DNA of 64,000 bases from Candidatus Thiodiazotropha sp. (ex Monitilora ramsayi) (GTDB lineage Bacteria > Pseudomonadota > Gammaproteobacteria > Chromatiales > Chromatiaceae): positions 38,333 through 102,332 of the forward strand of contig JAHXIO010000027.1 in NCBI GenBank assembly GCA_025655595.1, read 5' to 3'. Below are positions 35,603-44,979 of this stretch, one piece after another. The position numbers and the translations under genes were made by a program. The notes beneath the pieces were generated by a model. It ran no database searches. It was not told the DNA's origin and saw nothing but the letters and a program-made list of their open reading frames with translations. Position 1 is the first letter of the stretch. Each line of letters begins with the position of its first letter.

Positions 35603-36321
35603 CAATCGCTACCGCCGTTGCGATACTTGTCCAGGTGGGCATCCACACCCACGGAGAAACCGTTACTGTCAGAGAGGGTTTTGCGGGGGTCGGGCTGAAA
35701 GCCTTCCATCTGCAGCACGCGGGCATCGCCCACCCGGCAGGCCTGGGTCTCTGCGGGACGTTCCGCTTCGTAAAGCCCCATGTCGGAGATGCTTCCCTGC
35801 CGCATGGCATCGGGTGCGAGCTGCGCCACCCGCCGACGACCCGTCACACCGAAACCGTCCAGGTACTCAAGTACCATATTAATTGCGGGTTCGATCTGCG
35901 CCTTCACCCTATCGCGCAGGCTGCCGCCGTAGTCTTCCAACTCGACCGGCTGTACGCCCACCAGCAGCAGGTGTTCCGGATAGTCGCCCAGCATCTCGGC
36001 CATGGCGAGGACCTCCTGGAAACCGGTCTGGTGGAGGCTGACCTTCTTGGCGCCCATGAACTTCGGTACCTCGGCCCCCTCGACCCGCTTCAGGGTTCCG
36101 CCCGGCAGGCCATAATCGACCGCATCGAACACCACCAGGATGTCGGCTTCGCGAATATGCTGGACCAGATAGATACCCTGGGTGCCGCCGTCCAGGAGGC
36201 GGACGTGTTCGGGAAACTCGTAGGTGCGCTGCAGGGTCTCCAGGGCACGTACACCGAAGCCCTCGTCGGCCCAAAGCAGATTGCCGATACCGAGAATCAG
36301 CACACTGGGTTCAGCCGCCAT
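35602..36321 (-). CDS. hupD: Hydrogenase maturation protease HupD/HoxM
   Basis: A 239-residue endopeptidase of the HycI/HupD family: GIGNLLWADEGFG (Ni-binding Glu20), VVFDAVDYG (Asp) and the SLHQTGF His. It removes the C-terminal peptide of an uptake-hydrogenase large subunit. HupV has no such peptide, so its substrate is not in this window. The C-terminus runs about 45 residues past the usual family length. ATG 36321 has GGAGGAG upstream and lies downstream of the sigma-54 promoter; a frame starting at 36381 would begin inside it. Confidence 0.92.
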   Translation of the reverse strand: MAAEPSVLILGIGNLLWADEGFGVRALETLQRTYEFPEHVRLLDGGTQGIYLVQHIREADILVVFDAVDYGLPGGTLKRVEGAEVPKFMGAKKVSLHQTGFQEVLAMAEMLGDYPEHLLLVGVQPVELEDYGGSLRDRVKAQIEPAINMVLEYLDGFGVTGRRRVAQLAPDAMRQGSISDMGLYEAERPAETQACRVGDARVLQMEGFQPDPRKTLSDSNGFSVGVDAHLDKYRNGGSD

Positions 36322-36364
36322 CCTCTCCTCCAGACATCGTTTAATATGTTGATGAAGAAGGTAG

Positions 36365-36381
36365 GGCAATGGGCGTGCCAA
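36365..36381 (-). promoter_or_regulatory. Sigma-54 promoter of the hup/hyp operon
   Basis: On minus, TTGGCACGCCCATTGCC: the -24 GG and -12 GC are separated by exactly 10 nt and the flanks match TGGCACG-N4-TTGC. It lies 44 bp upstream of the hupD start, with the NtrC-type activator HupR encoded in the same locus. Confidence 0.85.
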
Positions 36382-36609
36382 AAAGAGAAGGGTTCTATGT
36401 TGCTGTTATTGTTAAAAATAAAGAAAAAGGATAAGACAGCTCGCAGATTGACCGGTAAGTTAGTATGCAATAAGGCATCTATTCGGATACCTACTTACCA
36501 GGCAGAAGCTAAAACACTGATACAGCCGGATAAAAAGTCAGGTTATTTTGCACCCTCGGGACGATACCGGTTACTGAGTTATCGATATCTCTGCCGAAAG
36601 ACGACCCAT

Positions 36610-37056
36610 CTATGTTTTGCATACCCCAAAGCGAACCGCCAGGACATCACAGTTCGCACTATGCAACACACCGCTGGCGGTCGAGCCGAGGATGCGCTGC
36701 AACCCATGCCGACCGTGACTGCCGAGCACGATCAGGTCGACAACATGCTCCTGGGCAATATGGACTATCTGCTTCGAGGGGGAGCCGACTTCGACATACT
36801 GTGGGGCACCTGCTGCGCCTTTACTTTCGGCGACCGATGAAAGCTGCTCCTTAGCCTTTTCAATGAACTGCTGCTCAAGATCGAGGTCGACAGGCAGCGG
36901 CGTATCCGGAGGGTACAGGTAACCCGAATATTCAACCACATGGATAAAACTGACTTTAGCGCTTTGCCCTGCCGCCAGTTCCAGCGCCTTGTCGATCACA
37001 CAGTCGGATTCCGAGGAAAAATCGACCGTGACAAGAATGTGCTCATAGTCTGCCAT
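36610..37056 (-). CDS. Universal stress protein, UspA family
   Basis: A 148-residue single Usp domain. It starts EHILVTVDFS and has the nucleotide-binding signature GSHGRHGLQRILGSTAS (about 113-129), so it is of the ATP-binding type. It occupies the position where hup structural genes stand in other species, upstream of the hup promoter on the same strand. The 230-bp gap down to the sigma-54 promoter holds no other gene. Confidence 0.9.
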   Translation of the reverse strand: MADYEHILVTVDFSSESDCVIDKALELAAGQSAKVSFIHVVEYSGYLYPPDTPLPVDLDLEQQFIEKAKEQLSSVAESKGAAGAPQYVEVGSPSKQIVHIAQEHVVDLIVLGSHGRHGLQRILGSTASGVLHSANCDVLAVRFGVCKT

Positions 37057-37318
37057 GGTTGCGTCTCGATAATTACCCTTCGCACAGAAACACTGGATAC
37101 GAATTGATATTCTGCTTGCGCACCGGCATCTGGATTAACTAAATGGCGATACAGATACGTCCAGTGCTGCATTTATTATGGCACTCTATTGAGATTTCGA
37201 TATCAGATACTAAAGCATTTCTGCCGTAAATTTAGCGCTAGGATCTTGATGCAAGACAGGTGTCAAATTCATTGAGATACTGAACAAAACTCCGGAAAAC
37301 CTCTACACTCTACGACCT

Positions 37319-37744
37319 ATGAAAACCGGCTTTCTTACACTGGAAACCCATCCTGATCGCGCCGGGCTGGTACGCGTCAATATCAGGGATAAGGCGCCGC
37401 AACCGACAGAGCGGCCGGACGGTTCCAAAATCCGCTATGTCGCCAGATTTAAAGACATCGAAGCGGGTCGCATGCATGTACAGAATATGATGCGCCGTTC
37501 ATTGGTGGATCTCGAAAACCGCATCTATCGCAGAGACCTTGACGAAATGATCGCCTGTGTTGAAGCCGACAATCTGGACCACACTCGAATCTGGATGGAT
37601 CCGGACATCAATCAACAAGCGTCACAACATATCGAACACCTGGTCGAAAAATACAAAACGGACCAGAAGTGGCTGGACCTGATATGGCGTATGGTCGGCT
37701 TTGCCGCCATCATTCTCCTGGTCATTACCGCCCTGCGGCTTTAG
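37319..37744 (+). CDS. Small tail-anchored membrane protein, unknown
   Basis: A 141-residue protein, soluble for the first 115 residues with a charged helical stretch, then one C-terminal membrane helix (about 120-140, VGFAAIILLVITALRL). The topology suggests a tail anchor with the N-terminus in the cytoplasm. No family is recognised. Convergent with acuI, 17 bp between stops. Confidence 0.6.
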   Translation: MKTGFLTLETHPDRAGLVRVNIRDKAPQPTERPDGSKIRYVARFKDIEAGRMHVQNMMRRSLVDLENRIYRRDLDEMIACVEADNLDHTRIWMDPDINQQASQHIEHLVEKYKTDQKWLDLIWRMVGFAAIILLVITALRL

Positions 37745-37761
37745 CGGAAGAACTGCCGCGA

Positions 37762-38754
37762 TCAGCCGGGAATCTTCACAACAGTACGGCCCCGGATCTT
37801 ACCGGCCAGTATCTGCTCTCCCGCCTGCGGCAACTCATCAAAACCGATCTCGACGGTCATACGCTCCAGCATGTCGAGATCCAGCTCCTTTTCCAGCCGG
37901 CGCCAGGCTTGCTCACGCTTATCCAATGGCGCCATCACCGAATCGACACCCAGAAGTGCTACGCCCCTGAGTATAAAAGGAGCCACCGAGGCGGGTAGCT
38001 CCATTGAGTCTGCGAGACCGCAAGCGGACACCGCGCCACCGTAGTTGACCTGACTGAGTACATTGGCCAGCGTATTGCCGCCAGCCACATCCACGGCTGC
38101 GGCCCATCGTTCCCGCGACAAGGGCTTCGCCTTGCCCGAAAACTCATGCCGGTCAACGATCTCTGCCGCGCCCAGGCCCGTCAGATACTCCTGCTCTTCC
38201 GGACGCCCGGTCGAGGCCACCACGCGGTAGCCCGACCTGGCAAGCAGGGATACGGCCACACTGCCCACCCCACCGGCGGCACCGGTGACCAGGATATCGC
38301 CAGCGCCTGGAGTCAGGCCGTGACTCTCCAGCGCCATGACGCACAGCATCGCCGTATAACCGGCTGTACCGATAGCCATCGCCTGACGGGAGCTGAATGT
38401 CCCTGGCAACGGAACCAGCCAATCACCTTTTACACGTGCGACACCGGCAAATCCGCCTGAATGGACCTCTCCTACGCCAAAGCCGTTGAGCACGACCTTG
38501 TCGCCCGCATTGAACCGATCATTCGCCGATTCGATGACCTCCCCGGCAAAATCGATCCCGGGCACCAGGGGAAAGCGTCTTACTACCGGCGCCTTTCCTG
38601 TCAGGGCCAGGCCGTCCTTATAGTTGAGCGCCGAGTACTCCACCTTCACCGTGACATCACCCTCCATCAGGTCATCGGTAGAGAGCTTACGTCGTTCGGC
38701 TATCTGGCCATCGTCGGTCTTACTGATCAGGTAGGCGGGAAATGTCTCAGTCAT
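37762..38754 (-). CDS. acuI: Acrylyl-CoA reductase/quinone oxidoreductase, YhdH/AcuI family
   Basis: A 330-residue zinc-free medium-chain dehydrogenase/reductase of the YhdH/AcuI type: [12 protein letters not shown] near the N-terminus, GIDFAGEV, and the NADPH-binding [13 protein letters not shown] (about 152-164). Members reduce acryloyl-CoA to propionyl-CoA with NADPH. ATG 38754 has GAGGAG upstream. It is divergent from a GntR-type regulator with a palindromic operator between them. Confidence 0.88.
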   Translation of the reverse strand: MTETFPAYLISKTDDGQIAERRKLSTDDLMEGDVTVKVEYSALNYKDGLALTGKAPVVRRFPLVPGIDFAGEVIESANDRFNAGDKVVLNGFGVGEVHSGGFAGVARVKGDWLVPLPGTFSSRQAMAIGTAGYTAMLCVMALESHGLTPGAGDILVTGAAGGVGSVAVSLLARSGYRVVASTGRPEEQEYLTGLGAAEIVDRHEFSGKAKPLSRERWAAAVDVAGGNTLANVLSQVNYGGAVSACGLADSMELPASVAPFILRGVALLGVDSVMAPLDKREQAWRRLEKELDLDMLERMTVEIGFDELPQAGEQILAGKIRGRTVVKIPG

Positions 38755-38786
38755 CACTCTTCTCCTCTCAGTTTTCTGTCGATCTT

Positions 38787-38816
38787 ATTTGTCTGACAAA
38801 TACATGTCAAACAAAT
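38787..38816. promoter_or_regulatory. Palindromic GntR/FadR-type operator
   Basis: Arms ATTTGTCTGACA and TGTCAAACAAAT around a 6-bp centre (11 of 12 positions paired). TTGTCTGACAA inside fits the FadR-subfamily pattern TNGTNNNACNA. It lies in the gap between acuI and the divergent regulator gene. Confidence 0.65.
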
Positions 38817-38869
38817 TGGAATCGATGGTATGATGAGCGCTCTGACGCCCTATTTGTGAGTAGACACCC

Positions 38870-39622
38870 GTGCAGCATGAGCCGATCGTCAAGAGCAGCA
38901 TTTCAAAGCAGATTGCAGAACAGCTGCGCCATGCCATTATCAACGGCCAATTCAAAACGGGGGAGCGTCTTCCAACAGAGGATGAGCTGGCAAAGCGTTA
39001 CGGCGTCTCCCGCGCGACGGTCCGGGAGGCCCTCAAGCGTTTGGCGGCACAAAACCTGATACGTTCCCGCCGCGGACCGACAGGTGGCAATTTTGTCACC
39101 CAACCCACCCATGAAGAGCTGGCGGAATCGCTCAGCGGTGCGGCCACCCTGCTGGTCGGGCTGGGGAGCATGAGTATCGATGAGATCATTGAGGCCAGGC
39201 GCGTACTTCAGGGGGGGTGCCTGAAACTGGCCGCCAGGCATGCGACTTCAGATCATATCGAACAGGCGCGGGCCGCCTTGGACAGACAGAAGCTGACCGG
39301 ACTTACCGATGAGGCCTTCTGTCAGGCAGATGTCACCTTTCATCGGGCATTGGTCGACGCCTCCGACAACGGTATGATCCGGTTTGTCATGTACGCCATC
39401 ATCGAGGCCCTGGTACCGATTACCAATATGGTGCTCTCCTACGTCAAAGAGCGTCATGAAATCATCGCCATCCATGAGCATCTGCTCACTGCGCTGGAAA
39501 ACAGGAGTGAAGTGGATCTCGATCAGGCCTTGAATCGTCTGCTGGACTACCTCACGGAGACGTTTCAGGAAGCGCAGATACAGAGGGATGGCCACAAGCT
39601 GGCTGTTACCCCGCAAGAGTGA
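38870..39622 (+). CDS. GntR family (FadR subfamily) transcriptional regulator
   Basis: A 250-residue regulator: winged helix (about 8-75, with RLPTEDELAKRYGVSRATVREALKRL) and an all-helical FCD ligand-binding domain (about 95-235, with DVTFHRALVDASDN and EHLLTAL carrying the metal-type His). FadR-subfamily members sense acids or acyl compounds. It starts at GTG with a weak ribosome-binding site. Probably represses acuI and itself through the operator in the shared gap; inferred. Confidence 0.88.
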   Translation: MQHEPIVKSSISKQIAEQLRHAIINGQFKTGERLPTEDELAKRYGVSRATVREALKRLAAQNLIRSRRGPTGGNFVTQPTHEELAESLSGAATLLVGLGSMSIDEIIEARRVLQGGCLKLAARHATSDHIEQARAALDRQKLTGLTDEAFCQADVTFHRALVDASDNGMIRFVMYAIIEALVPITNMVLSYVKERHEIIAIHEHLLTALENRSEVDLDQALNRLLDYLTETFQEAQIQRDGHKLAVTPQE

Positions 39623-39709
39623 AACGCCAGCCGAACGGCACCTTCTCACGGATCAATGATTCGCGCGTGATGAGGCAAGCACAACCGCCGCAGTTACCTC
39701 AATGCCTAT

Positions 39710-40315
39710 CTATACAGCAAGTTCTTCCACTGCCGGGACAGGCGTCGACAATCCCAAAACCTGCTTGAGCATGACAGCAGGAAATGGTTTCGATAGACAA
39801 TCCTCAGCACCAGCCTCGATGATTTCGCGTCTGCTTTCGTTTGTGCAGTATCCGCTCATGGCAATGACCCTGATAAAACGAGTCTGCACATCAGCTTTGA
39901 TCAATCTGCACACTTCGAAACCGTCCAGGCCAGACATCTTCAAGTCCAACAGAACCACGTCAGGTTTAAAACGGGGTATGAGGCTCCCTGCCAGATAGCC
40001 TGAGTTTGCCATGGCTATGGCTGAAACCTCAGGGATCTCTTGAAGATATTCTTTGATGAACTGCGAGAACTGCTCGTCGTCATCGACAATCAGTACACGA
40101 AGCGAAAGGTCATCCGGTAGTTCGAGTTCGATACCCTTCTTTTTTGCCAGGCGCAAAACCTCACTCACCGGGTAGCGTCTGTGACCGCCATCAGTGGTTT
40201 CCGCGCGTAACAAACCCCGGTTCGTCCAGCCCCTGAGTGTCGCGGGCGTCACACCCAGGATATTTGAGGTATTGCCTGGGGAAAGATAGAGCTTTTTCCA
40301 AGGCTTGTAATACAT
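39710..40315 (-). CDS. MerR-type HTH fused to a receiver domain
   Basis: A 201-residue protein with an unusual order: an N-terminal MerR/excisionase-type helix-turn-helix (about 10-60: NTSNILGVTPATLRGWTNRG, GGHRRYP) followed by a receiver domain (about 70-185: RVLIVDDDEQF, phosphorylation-type Asp in LLDLKMSG, MSGYCT, SKPF). Usual response regulators have the receiver first. No kinase gene is adjacent. It may be an orphan phosphorylation-controlled DNA-binding protein. Confidence 0.85.
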   Translation of the reverse strand: MYYKPWKKLYLSPGNTSNILGVTPATLRGWTNRGLLRAETTDGGHRRYPVSEVLRLAKKKGIELELPDDLSLRVLIVDDDEQFSQFIKEYLQEIPEVSAIAMANSGYLAGSLIPRFKPDVVLLDLKMSGLDGFEVCRLIKADVQTRFIRVIAMSGYCTNESRREIIEAGAEDCLSKPFPAVMLKQVLGLSTPVPAVEELAV

Positions 40316-40524
40316 AATAGGTACTCTTGTTACCCAATTTAATCATACACGCAATTACCGAAAATATTCTTCGTAGCGAAGTAAAAAATGATCTAAATCA
40401 AGCAATGTTAAGACTCATTCAATTTCTAGGTCATATCACACAAACTCAGCGATTCACTGGGTTAAATGACACAGTTCAGTGCTTGATAATTCAACTTTCA
40501 ATACTGATATCCTTGCGATTATGA

Positions 40525-40785
40525 TCAGTTCATCAACCCATATTTCCGGTGTATCTCCTTTCGTATCGGGCAGAGGCAGAGAGCGCCATTGCCGAAACTC
40601 TGCCCATAGCCGCAATCCCTGCACTGGTCACCGAAGATCACCATTACACCGCTCTCATCATCGACAAAATCGATTCTGCACAATTCGAATGCCGGGTCTT
40701 CGAGGCAGACATGACAATCCAGGCATTTTTGCGCCGCCTCAACGATCTCAACATCGATTTCGAACCTACTGTTGGATCGATCCAT
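40525..40785 (-). CDS. Small cysteine-rich protein
   Basis: An 86-residue protein with Cys clusters CLDCHVC (about 21-27) and CRDCGYG...CLCP (about 54-72), eight Cys in all, suggesting zinc or an iron-sulfur cluster. ATG 40785 has AGGA 8 nt upstream; a longer frame starts outside any ribosome-binding site. No family is recognised. Divergent spacing puts it alone between a response regulator and a tRNA-like fragment. Confidence 0.6.
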   Translation of the reverse strand: MDRSNSRFEIDVEIVEAAQKCLDCHVCLEDPAFELCRIDFVDDESGVMVIFGDQCRDCGYGQSFGNGALCLCPIRKEIHRKYGLMN

Positions 40786-41110
40786 CTTTGATGTCCTGTG
40801 TAAAGGTGATGAGAGAGTTTTCATTCAGTAAATTGTGTGAGTTTTCTTACGAAAACGCATTAAAAAATCTCAATTATAAAAAACTTCTGCATCTCCAGAA
40901 AAAGGACTTAATGAGGGCAACTGATCGAACTTGAACGGTTCAAGTCCGTCACTGATTATCTTGTGGGATGCATTCATTCATCGCCAGAGATACCGTGTTG
41001 GGATAGAACGCAGCCGACTGCTTGAAGGCGGCAAATCACAGTAAGCGGACATCTCTATCAATTCTGCCTGACGGCATGAAAGTACTCTGGCCCACCATAA
41101 GTGATTGATT
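40786..41110. other. Intergenic stretch without features
   Basis: AT-rich DNA between the Cys-rich protein gene and a tRNA-like fragment. No gene, repeat of the other families or terminator is seen. Confidence 0.5.
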
Positions 41111-41148
41111 TATTGAGTATGCGTGATTGAAGTCGAACCGACGATCCT
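41111..41148 (-). other. Diverged tRNA-Val 3'-end fragment
   Basis: On minus, GTCGGTTCGACTTCAATCAC and the following CAATAAA match the T-arm, acceptor end and flank of the tRNA-Val gene at 42817-42893, with several substitutions. It lacks the rest of a tRNA. Together with the tRNA it brackets the pilU-like gene. Confidence 0.5.
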
Positions 41149-41177
41149 TAAAATACCGAAATACAACTACTCAGCAA

Positions 41178-42344
41178 TCAATCCGATACTAAGGTTGAGC
41201 TATCATCAATCACTTTCTCTTCGAGTACGAGTTTCGTATTTTTTGAATGACCGGGTTTATTTTGAGATTTATACCTGATGTGCTGTTGCACAAATGTTTT
41301 TGAATCAGCGTATTCAGTTGCCGTTTTTTCATCGATTGCGTTTGAGTCATAAAGACCGCACAGTGATTGATCAAAGGTTCTCATGCCATAATTATCGCCC
41401 TGCTGCATTGCAGCATTCATGCTTTCGTAGTCCAGTTTGGATATTAGATCGATCATTCTTGGTGTATTCACCAATATTTCTATTGCAGCCACCTTTCCAC
41501 CATCCTTCGATGGCACTAATCTCTGGCAAATGATCGCTCGAAGGTTTTGCGATAGTCGTTTGGCTTCCTGCTCAACTATTTCCCTGTCATAAAAACTCAG
41601 CAGCCGTTCAATCGTGGATACCGAATTATTCGAGTGAATGGTTGAAAGACACAAATGCCCGGTATTGGCAAATCTGACAGCATATTCCATCGAATTCAGA
41701 TCACGTATTTCACCCATTAGAATCACATCGGGTGATTCTCGCATTGCTGAACGCATACCAGTTTCAAAACTCTGTGTATCAGCTCCTATCTCACGTTGTG
41801 CAACCAGGGATTGCTTGTGGTCATGAATGTATTCAATCGGATCTTCTAATGTGATTATGTGGCCTCGTATATTCTGATTTCTATAGTCAATCATTGAGGC
41901 TAAAGTCGTTGACTTGCCAGAGCCTGTTGCTCCTGCTACTACAATGAGTCCATGTTTTGTCGCAATCAATTCCTTGAGAACATCCGGAAGCCCCAGAAAC
42001 TCAATCGATGGAATGTCTGCCTTTACATGCCTCATCACTATAGAGACATCACCTCGTTGCCGAAAAGCATTTCCACGAAATCTACCTACTTTTCCTATGG
42101 AGTAGGAGAAGTCCACTTCTCCATTGTCAACAAACTCCTCTGCTTTCTTCTCACTCAACATACCTAAAAGAATTTTTTCGGTGGCTCCAGGCTCAATAAC
42201 CGACCCCATCCTCTTGTATCCAAAATTGCCTTTTATCGTCGGTTTCGCGCGCGTATGGAGAAACAGATCAGCGGCTTGATTCTTCACCATAACTGACAAG
42301 TATGACTGCATTGCCTTCATTAGGTCGTCTCGGTCGTTGGTCAT
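41178..42344 (-). CDS. PilT/PilU-family twitching ATPase
   Basis: A 388-residue secretion/retraction ATPase: N-terminal PAS-like domain (about 10-110), Walker A GATGSGKST (about 134-142), Asp box ITLEDPIEYIH, Walker B MGEIRD and His box STIHSNN. Closer to PilU than PilT by the divergent N- and C-terminal parts; the C-terminus ends with a polar tail of about 40 residues. It drives type IV pilus retraction or assists PilT. Start ATG 42344 matches the family N-terminus; ATG 42392 adds 16 residues. No pil genes adjoin. Confidence 0.85.
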   Translation of the reverse strand: MTNDRDDLMKAMQSYLSVMVKNQAADLFLHTRAKPTIKGNFGYKRMGSVIEPGATEKILLGMLSEKKAEEFVDNGEVDFSYSIGKVGRFRGNAFRQRGDVSIVMRHVKADIPSIEFLGLPDVLKELIATKHGLIVVAGATGSGKSTTLASMIDYRNQNIRGHIITLEDPIEYIHDHKQSLVAQREIGADTQSFETGMRSAMRESPDVILMGEIRDLNSMEYAVRFANTGHLCLSTIHSNNSVSTIERLLSFYDREIVEQEAKRLSQNLRAIICQRLVPSKDGGKVAAIEILVNTPRMIDLISKLDYESMNAAMQQGDNYGMRTFDQSLCGLYDSNAIDEKTATEYADSKTFVQQHIRYKSQNKPGHSKNTKLVLEEKVIDDSSTLVSD

Positions 42345-42392
42345 TTTTAGTCTGCTCTTTATTGGAGTTATCACATTACTCCAATCAGACAT

Positions 42393-42734
42393 CGGCCAGA
42401 CCGATCAGAAATAAACAACACGTAACAAGAGTTAACAATTCATTTTTGAATTACTCAGAAACAAAAAGAATTCATGATCGGAATGCGGTGAACACCATTC
42501 TTCAACAAACAGGATATCCCTGGAAACTAAACGCATTACCCTGCATCCTGCTCAGGAATAGAAACCACGCCGGGTGCATATGGGATCAATACGCTCTTCA
42601 AGTCCTATGGTAAACCGGGATCCGCTATGCAAGCTTAATTTGATGAACTGAGCTATCGACCAGATTCAGGTCTCACTTGAAGGCCGGTCTTATGACTTGA
42701 AATTGGCGCTTGATTCAGACTTGATCTATCGCCC
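42393..42734. other. Intergenic stretch without features
   Basis: About 340 bp between the pilU-like gene and the tRNA-Val terminator. No convincing gene or repeat is visible. Confidence 0.5.
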
Positions 42735-42775
42735 AAAAAAAAACCCCACTGAGACGGAATTCCGTCTGTGAGGCT
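42735..42775 (-). terminator. Rho-independent terminator of tRNA-Val
   Basis: On minus, a stem built from CCTCAC / GTGGGG extended by the palindrome AGACGGAATTCCGTCT, followed by nine T (42743-42735). It lies about 45 bp downstream of the tRNA. Confidence 0.8.
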
Positions 42776-42816
42776 TTCGGAAGAAGGAGTTAGCATTACT
42801 AACCCCTTGTTTTTAT

Positions 42817-42893
<77 letters not shown>

Positions 42894-43067
42894 GTGAGAC
42901 GGCGAATCATACAGGCTGCCGCCTGCCGATTGCAACCCTTCTTGGGTCCTATTATTTGGCCCCTTTGATGGGGTGTGATGCGGATAGATCAGTAGATGGG
43001 TCGAGCGAATCATTTTACAGACTCATTGGAACGAGTGGCATCCGCTTACAGACGGGAATCACCTACA

Positions 43068-44165
43068 CTAGACCACCAAGTCGATCTGCTGAAGGGTTCC
43101 GGAACCGCCATCTTCCTGCAGATAGAGCCCGGTCTGCCTCACGACACCCTCAAGCTGGTTGTCACCGCTTTTCATTTCGAACGGCGTCGCGATATGGCCG
43201 AGGTAGAGCGCGCCCACCCCCCTCACGCCCAGCGCGACCAGCTGATCCCCACCCTGCGCATCCCTGGACCAGACCCTCAGACTATCAAAAATGGCGTCAC
43301 CCTCATCGATCCAGCCGTTCCCATCGTCGTCAAACCGGGCCAGATCGGCAAACCCATTGCCGCTCAAGGCGCCGAAAAGTTCCGAACCGTCATTGATCGC
43401 GCCATCCCCATTCCTGTCCAGCGCGAGAAAGCCGCTGTCACTTGAGAGGAAGCGGACCTGGTCGGCGCTGCCATCGGCATCGATATCGAACTCAAACCGC
43501 TCACGGGTCAGCTCGGCCGCCTTGCCTGAGAAGTTGATCACCAGGGGATCCTTCAGAGCATCACCGGCACGCAGGGTTGTGGATGTCTCTGCAAAGAACT
43601 CACGACTCATATTCAACTGGATATCGACAGCGATTTCATGACCATCCGCTGTTTTTACCACGCCCTGGGCCTGGAACCGGGTCTGTTCCGACTCAAAATG
43701 GGATTGGTAGCGTGTATAGACCAAGCCCCACCCCGCCCTGGTCGTTTCCGTTTGAGTTACTGCGGGCGACTCCAAGGCAGCGGAATCGCTACGGGTTGGG
43801 GTTAAATCCTCAGGTATCGTGACCTGAATTTCTCTTCCGGTGAATCGCTCAACCAAAAGCTTCAGTAGAGAAATCTCCAGGGAGTGCATTTTGTCCAGTG
43901 ATTCCTCACCAACTTCAACAGCCCGGCTGAGTGTTACCTCACTGGAGAGCACTCTGGTCTCAACGGGAGGCGCAGGCGGGTTCAACAGCAGACTGCCGGC
44001 TCGTTGACGCAAAAGCCCCACGGCCGCTCCCTGCGTTTCACTTTCTGTTGTCTCTGCGCCATCCTGCCAGACACGCAGAGACTCCTTGTCCACCTGCTTT
44101 ACCTCGGCCTGGCGGCTGGACGCTAGCGTCAATCCGGTGTCTGTGATCTTCATGGCTGGACTCAT
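43068..44165 (-). CDS. Calcium-binding EF-hand-like protein
   Basis: A 365-residue protein without signal peptide. The C-terminal half contains EF-hand-like Dx[DN]xDG loops: DIDADGSADQ (about 238-247), LDRNGDGAINDGSELFG (about 261-277) and DDDGNGWIDEGD (about 290-301). A similar pattern occurs in VCBS/RTX-associated bacterial proteins that bind calcium. The N-terminal half is helical and unassigned. Possibly secreted by a non-Sec route; unproven. Faces no obvious operon partner. Confidence 0.65.
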   Translation of the reverse strand: MSPAMKITDTGLTLASSRQAEVKQVDKESLRVWQDGAETTESETQGAAVGLLRQRAGSLLLNPPAPPVETRVLSSEVTLSRAVEVGEESLDKMHSLEISLLKLLVERFTGREIQVTIPEDLTPTRSDSAALESPAVTQTETTRAGWGLVYTRYQSHFESEQTRFQAQGVVKTADGHEIAVDIQLNMSREFFAETSTTLRAGDALKDPLVINFSGKAAELTRERFEFDIDADGSADQVRFLSSDSGFLALDRNGDGAINDGSELFGALSGNGFADLARFDDDGNGWIDEGDAIFDSLRVWSRDAQGGDQLVALGVRGVGALYLGHIATPFEMKSGDNQLEGVVRQTGLYLQEDGGSGTLQQIDLVV

Positions 44166-44325
44166 GAGATGATCCTGGTACGGGATATATCGGCTGCGCC
44201 GGAAATCACTTGATCATTTGAGTCATTAAATACCTGGAACCTCACCTCGACTGACAGCACAGATCCAGTGTGGGAGTAAGAAAAATGGGTGGATAATTGC
44301 CGGGTATGAAGGATTGAGGGAGAGG

Positions 44326-44979
44326 TTAGTGTTCCCCTGCCAGTGGCATAAAGGCCACGGGTAGGAGGCGAGTTGAGCGGACATCTCCTGAGCCGTCCTT
44401 CTGCAGCAGCATCAGGTCCTGTGAAAAAGAGTGTTTGCCCACAGGTACGATCATGCGGCCGTCGGGTGAAAGCTGATCCAGCAACTCCAGAGGAATCTCC
44501 TCCACCGCTGCTGTCACCATGATCACATCGAAGGGCGCTTCTGCTTCCCAGCCGTAGTAGCCGTCTCCGATGCGGTAGCTGATGTTGTCATAACCCTCTT
44601 CCTCGAGCCGCTGCCTGGATGACGCCGCAAGTTCCGGGATGATTTCAATCGTGTAGAGCTGTTCCACCAATTGGGCCAGAATGGCTGTCTGGTAGCCGGA
44701 ACCCGTACCCACTTCCAATACCTTGTCGGTACGCTTTGTCGCCACCAGATCGGTCATCAGCGCAACAATGAAAGGTTGGGAGATGGTCTGCCCGCTGCCG
44801 ATCGGCAGTGGACTGTTCTCGTAGGCATGGCGGCGAAAGCGTTTACCCACGAAATGCTGCCTGGGAACTCGGCTCATAGCCTCCAGTACATAGTCATTGA
44901 GCTTCTCTCTGCCAGTCATACGACAGACATAGTTCGCCTCGGCACGAATGTCCTGCAACATGCTGTCGATATCAACCAT
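44326..44979 (-). CDS. pcm: Protein-L-isoaspartate O-methyltransferase
   Basis: A 217-residue SAM-dependent methyltransferase. PCMT hallmarks: PLPIGSGQTISQPFIVA (about 57-73), motif I VLEVGTGSGYQTA (about 87-99), and IMVTAAVEEIP. It repairs isoaspartyl residues in damaged proteins. Size is typical. No surE/nlpD/rpoS genes adjoin. Confidence 0.93.
   Translation of the reverse strand: MVDIDSMLQDIRAEANYVCRMTGREKLNDYVLEAMSRVPRQHFVGKRFRRHAYENSPLPIGSGQTISQPFIVALMTDLVATKRTDKVLEVGTGSGYQTAILAQLVEQLYTIEIIPELAASSRQRLEEEGYDNISYRIGDGYYGWEAEAPFDVIMVTAAVEEIPLELLDQLSPDGRMIVPVGKHSFSQDLMLLQKDGSGDVRSTRLLPVAFMPLAGEH

Noticed and set aside
34999..36840. 613-residue plus-strand frame across hupG, hupF, hupD and the Usp gene
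   Set aside because: It is antisense to well-supported genes, has no coherent domain, and arises from GC-rich codon bias.
41111..41148. Second tRNA gene
   Set aside because: Only the T-arm and acceptor 3' side are present; no D-arm or anticodon arm can be formed.
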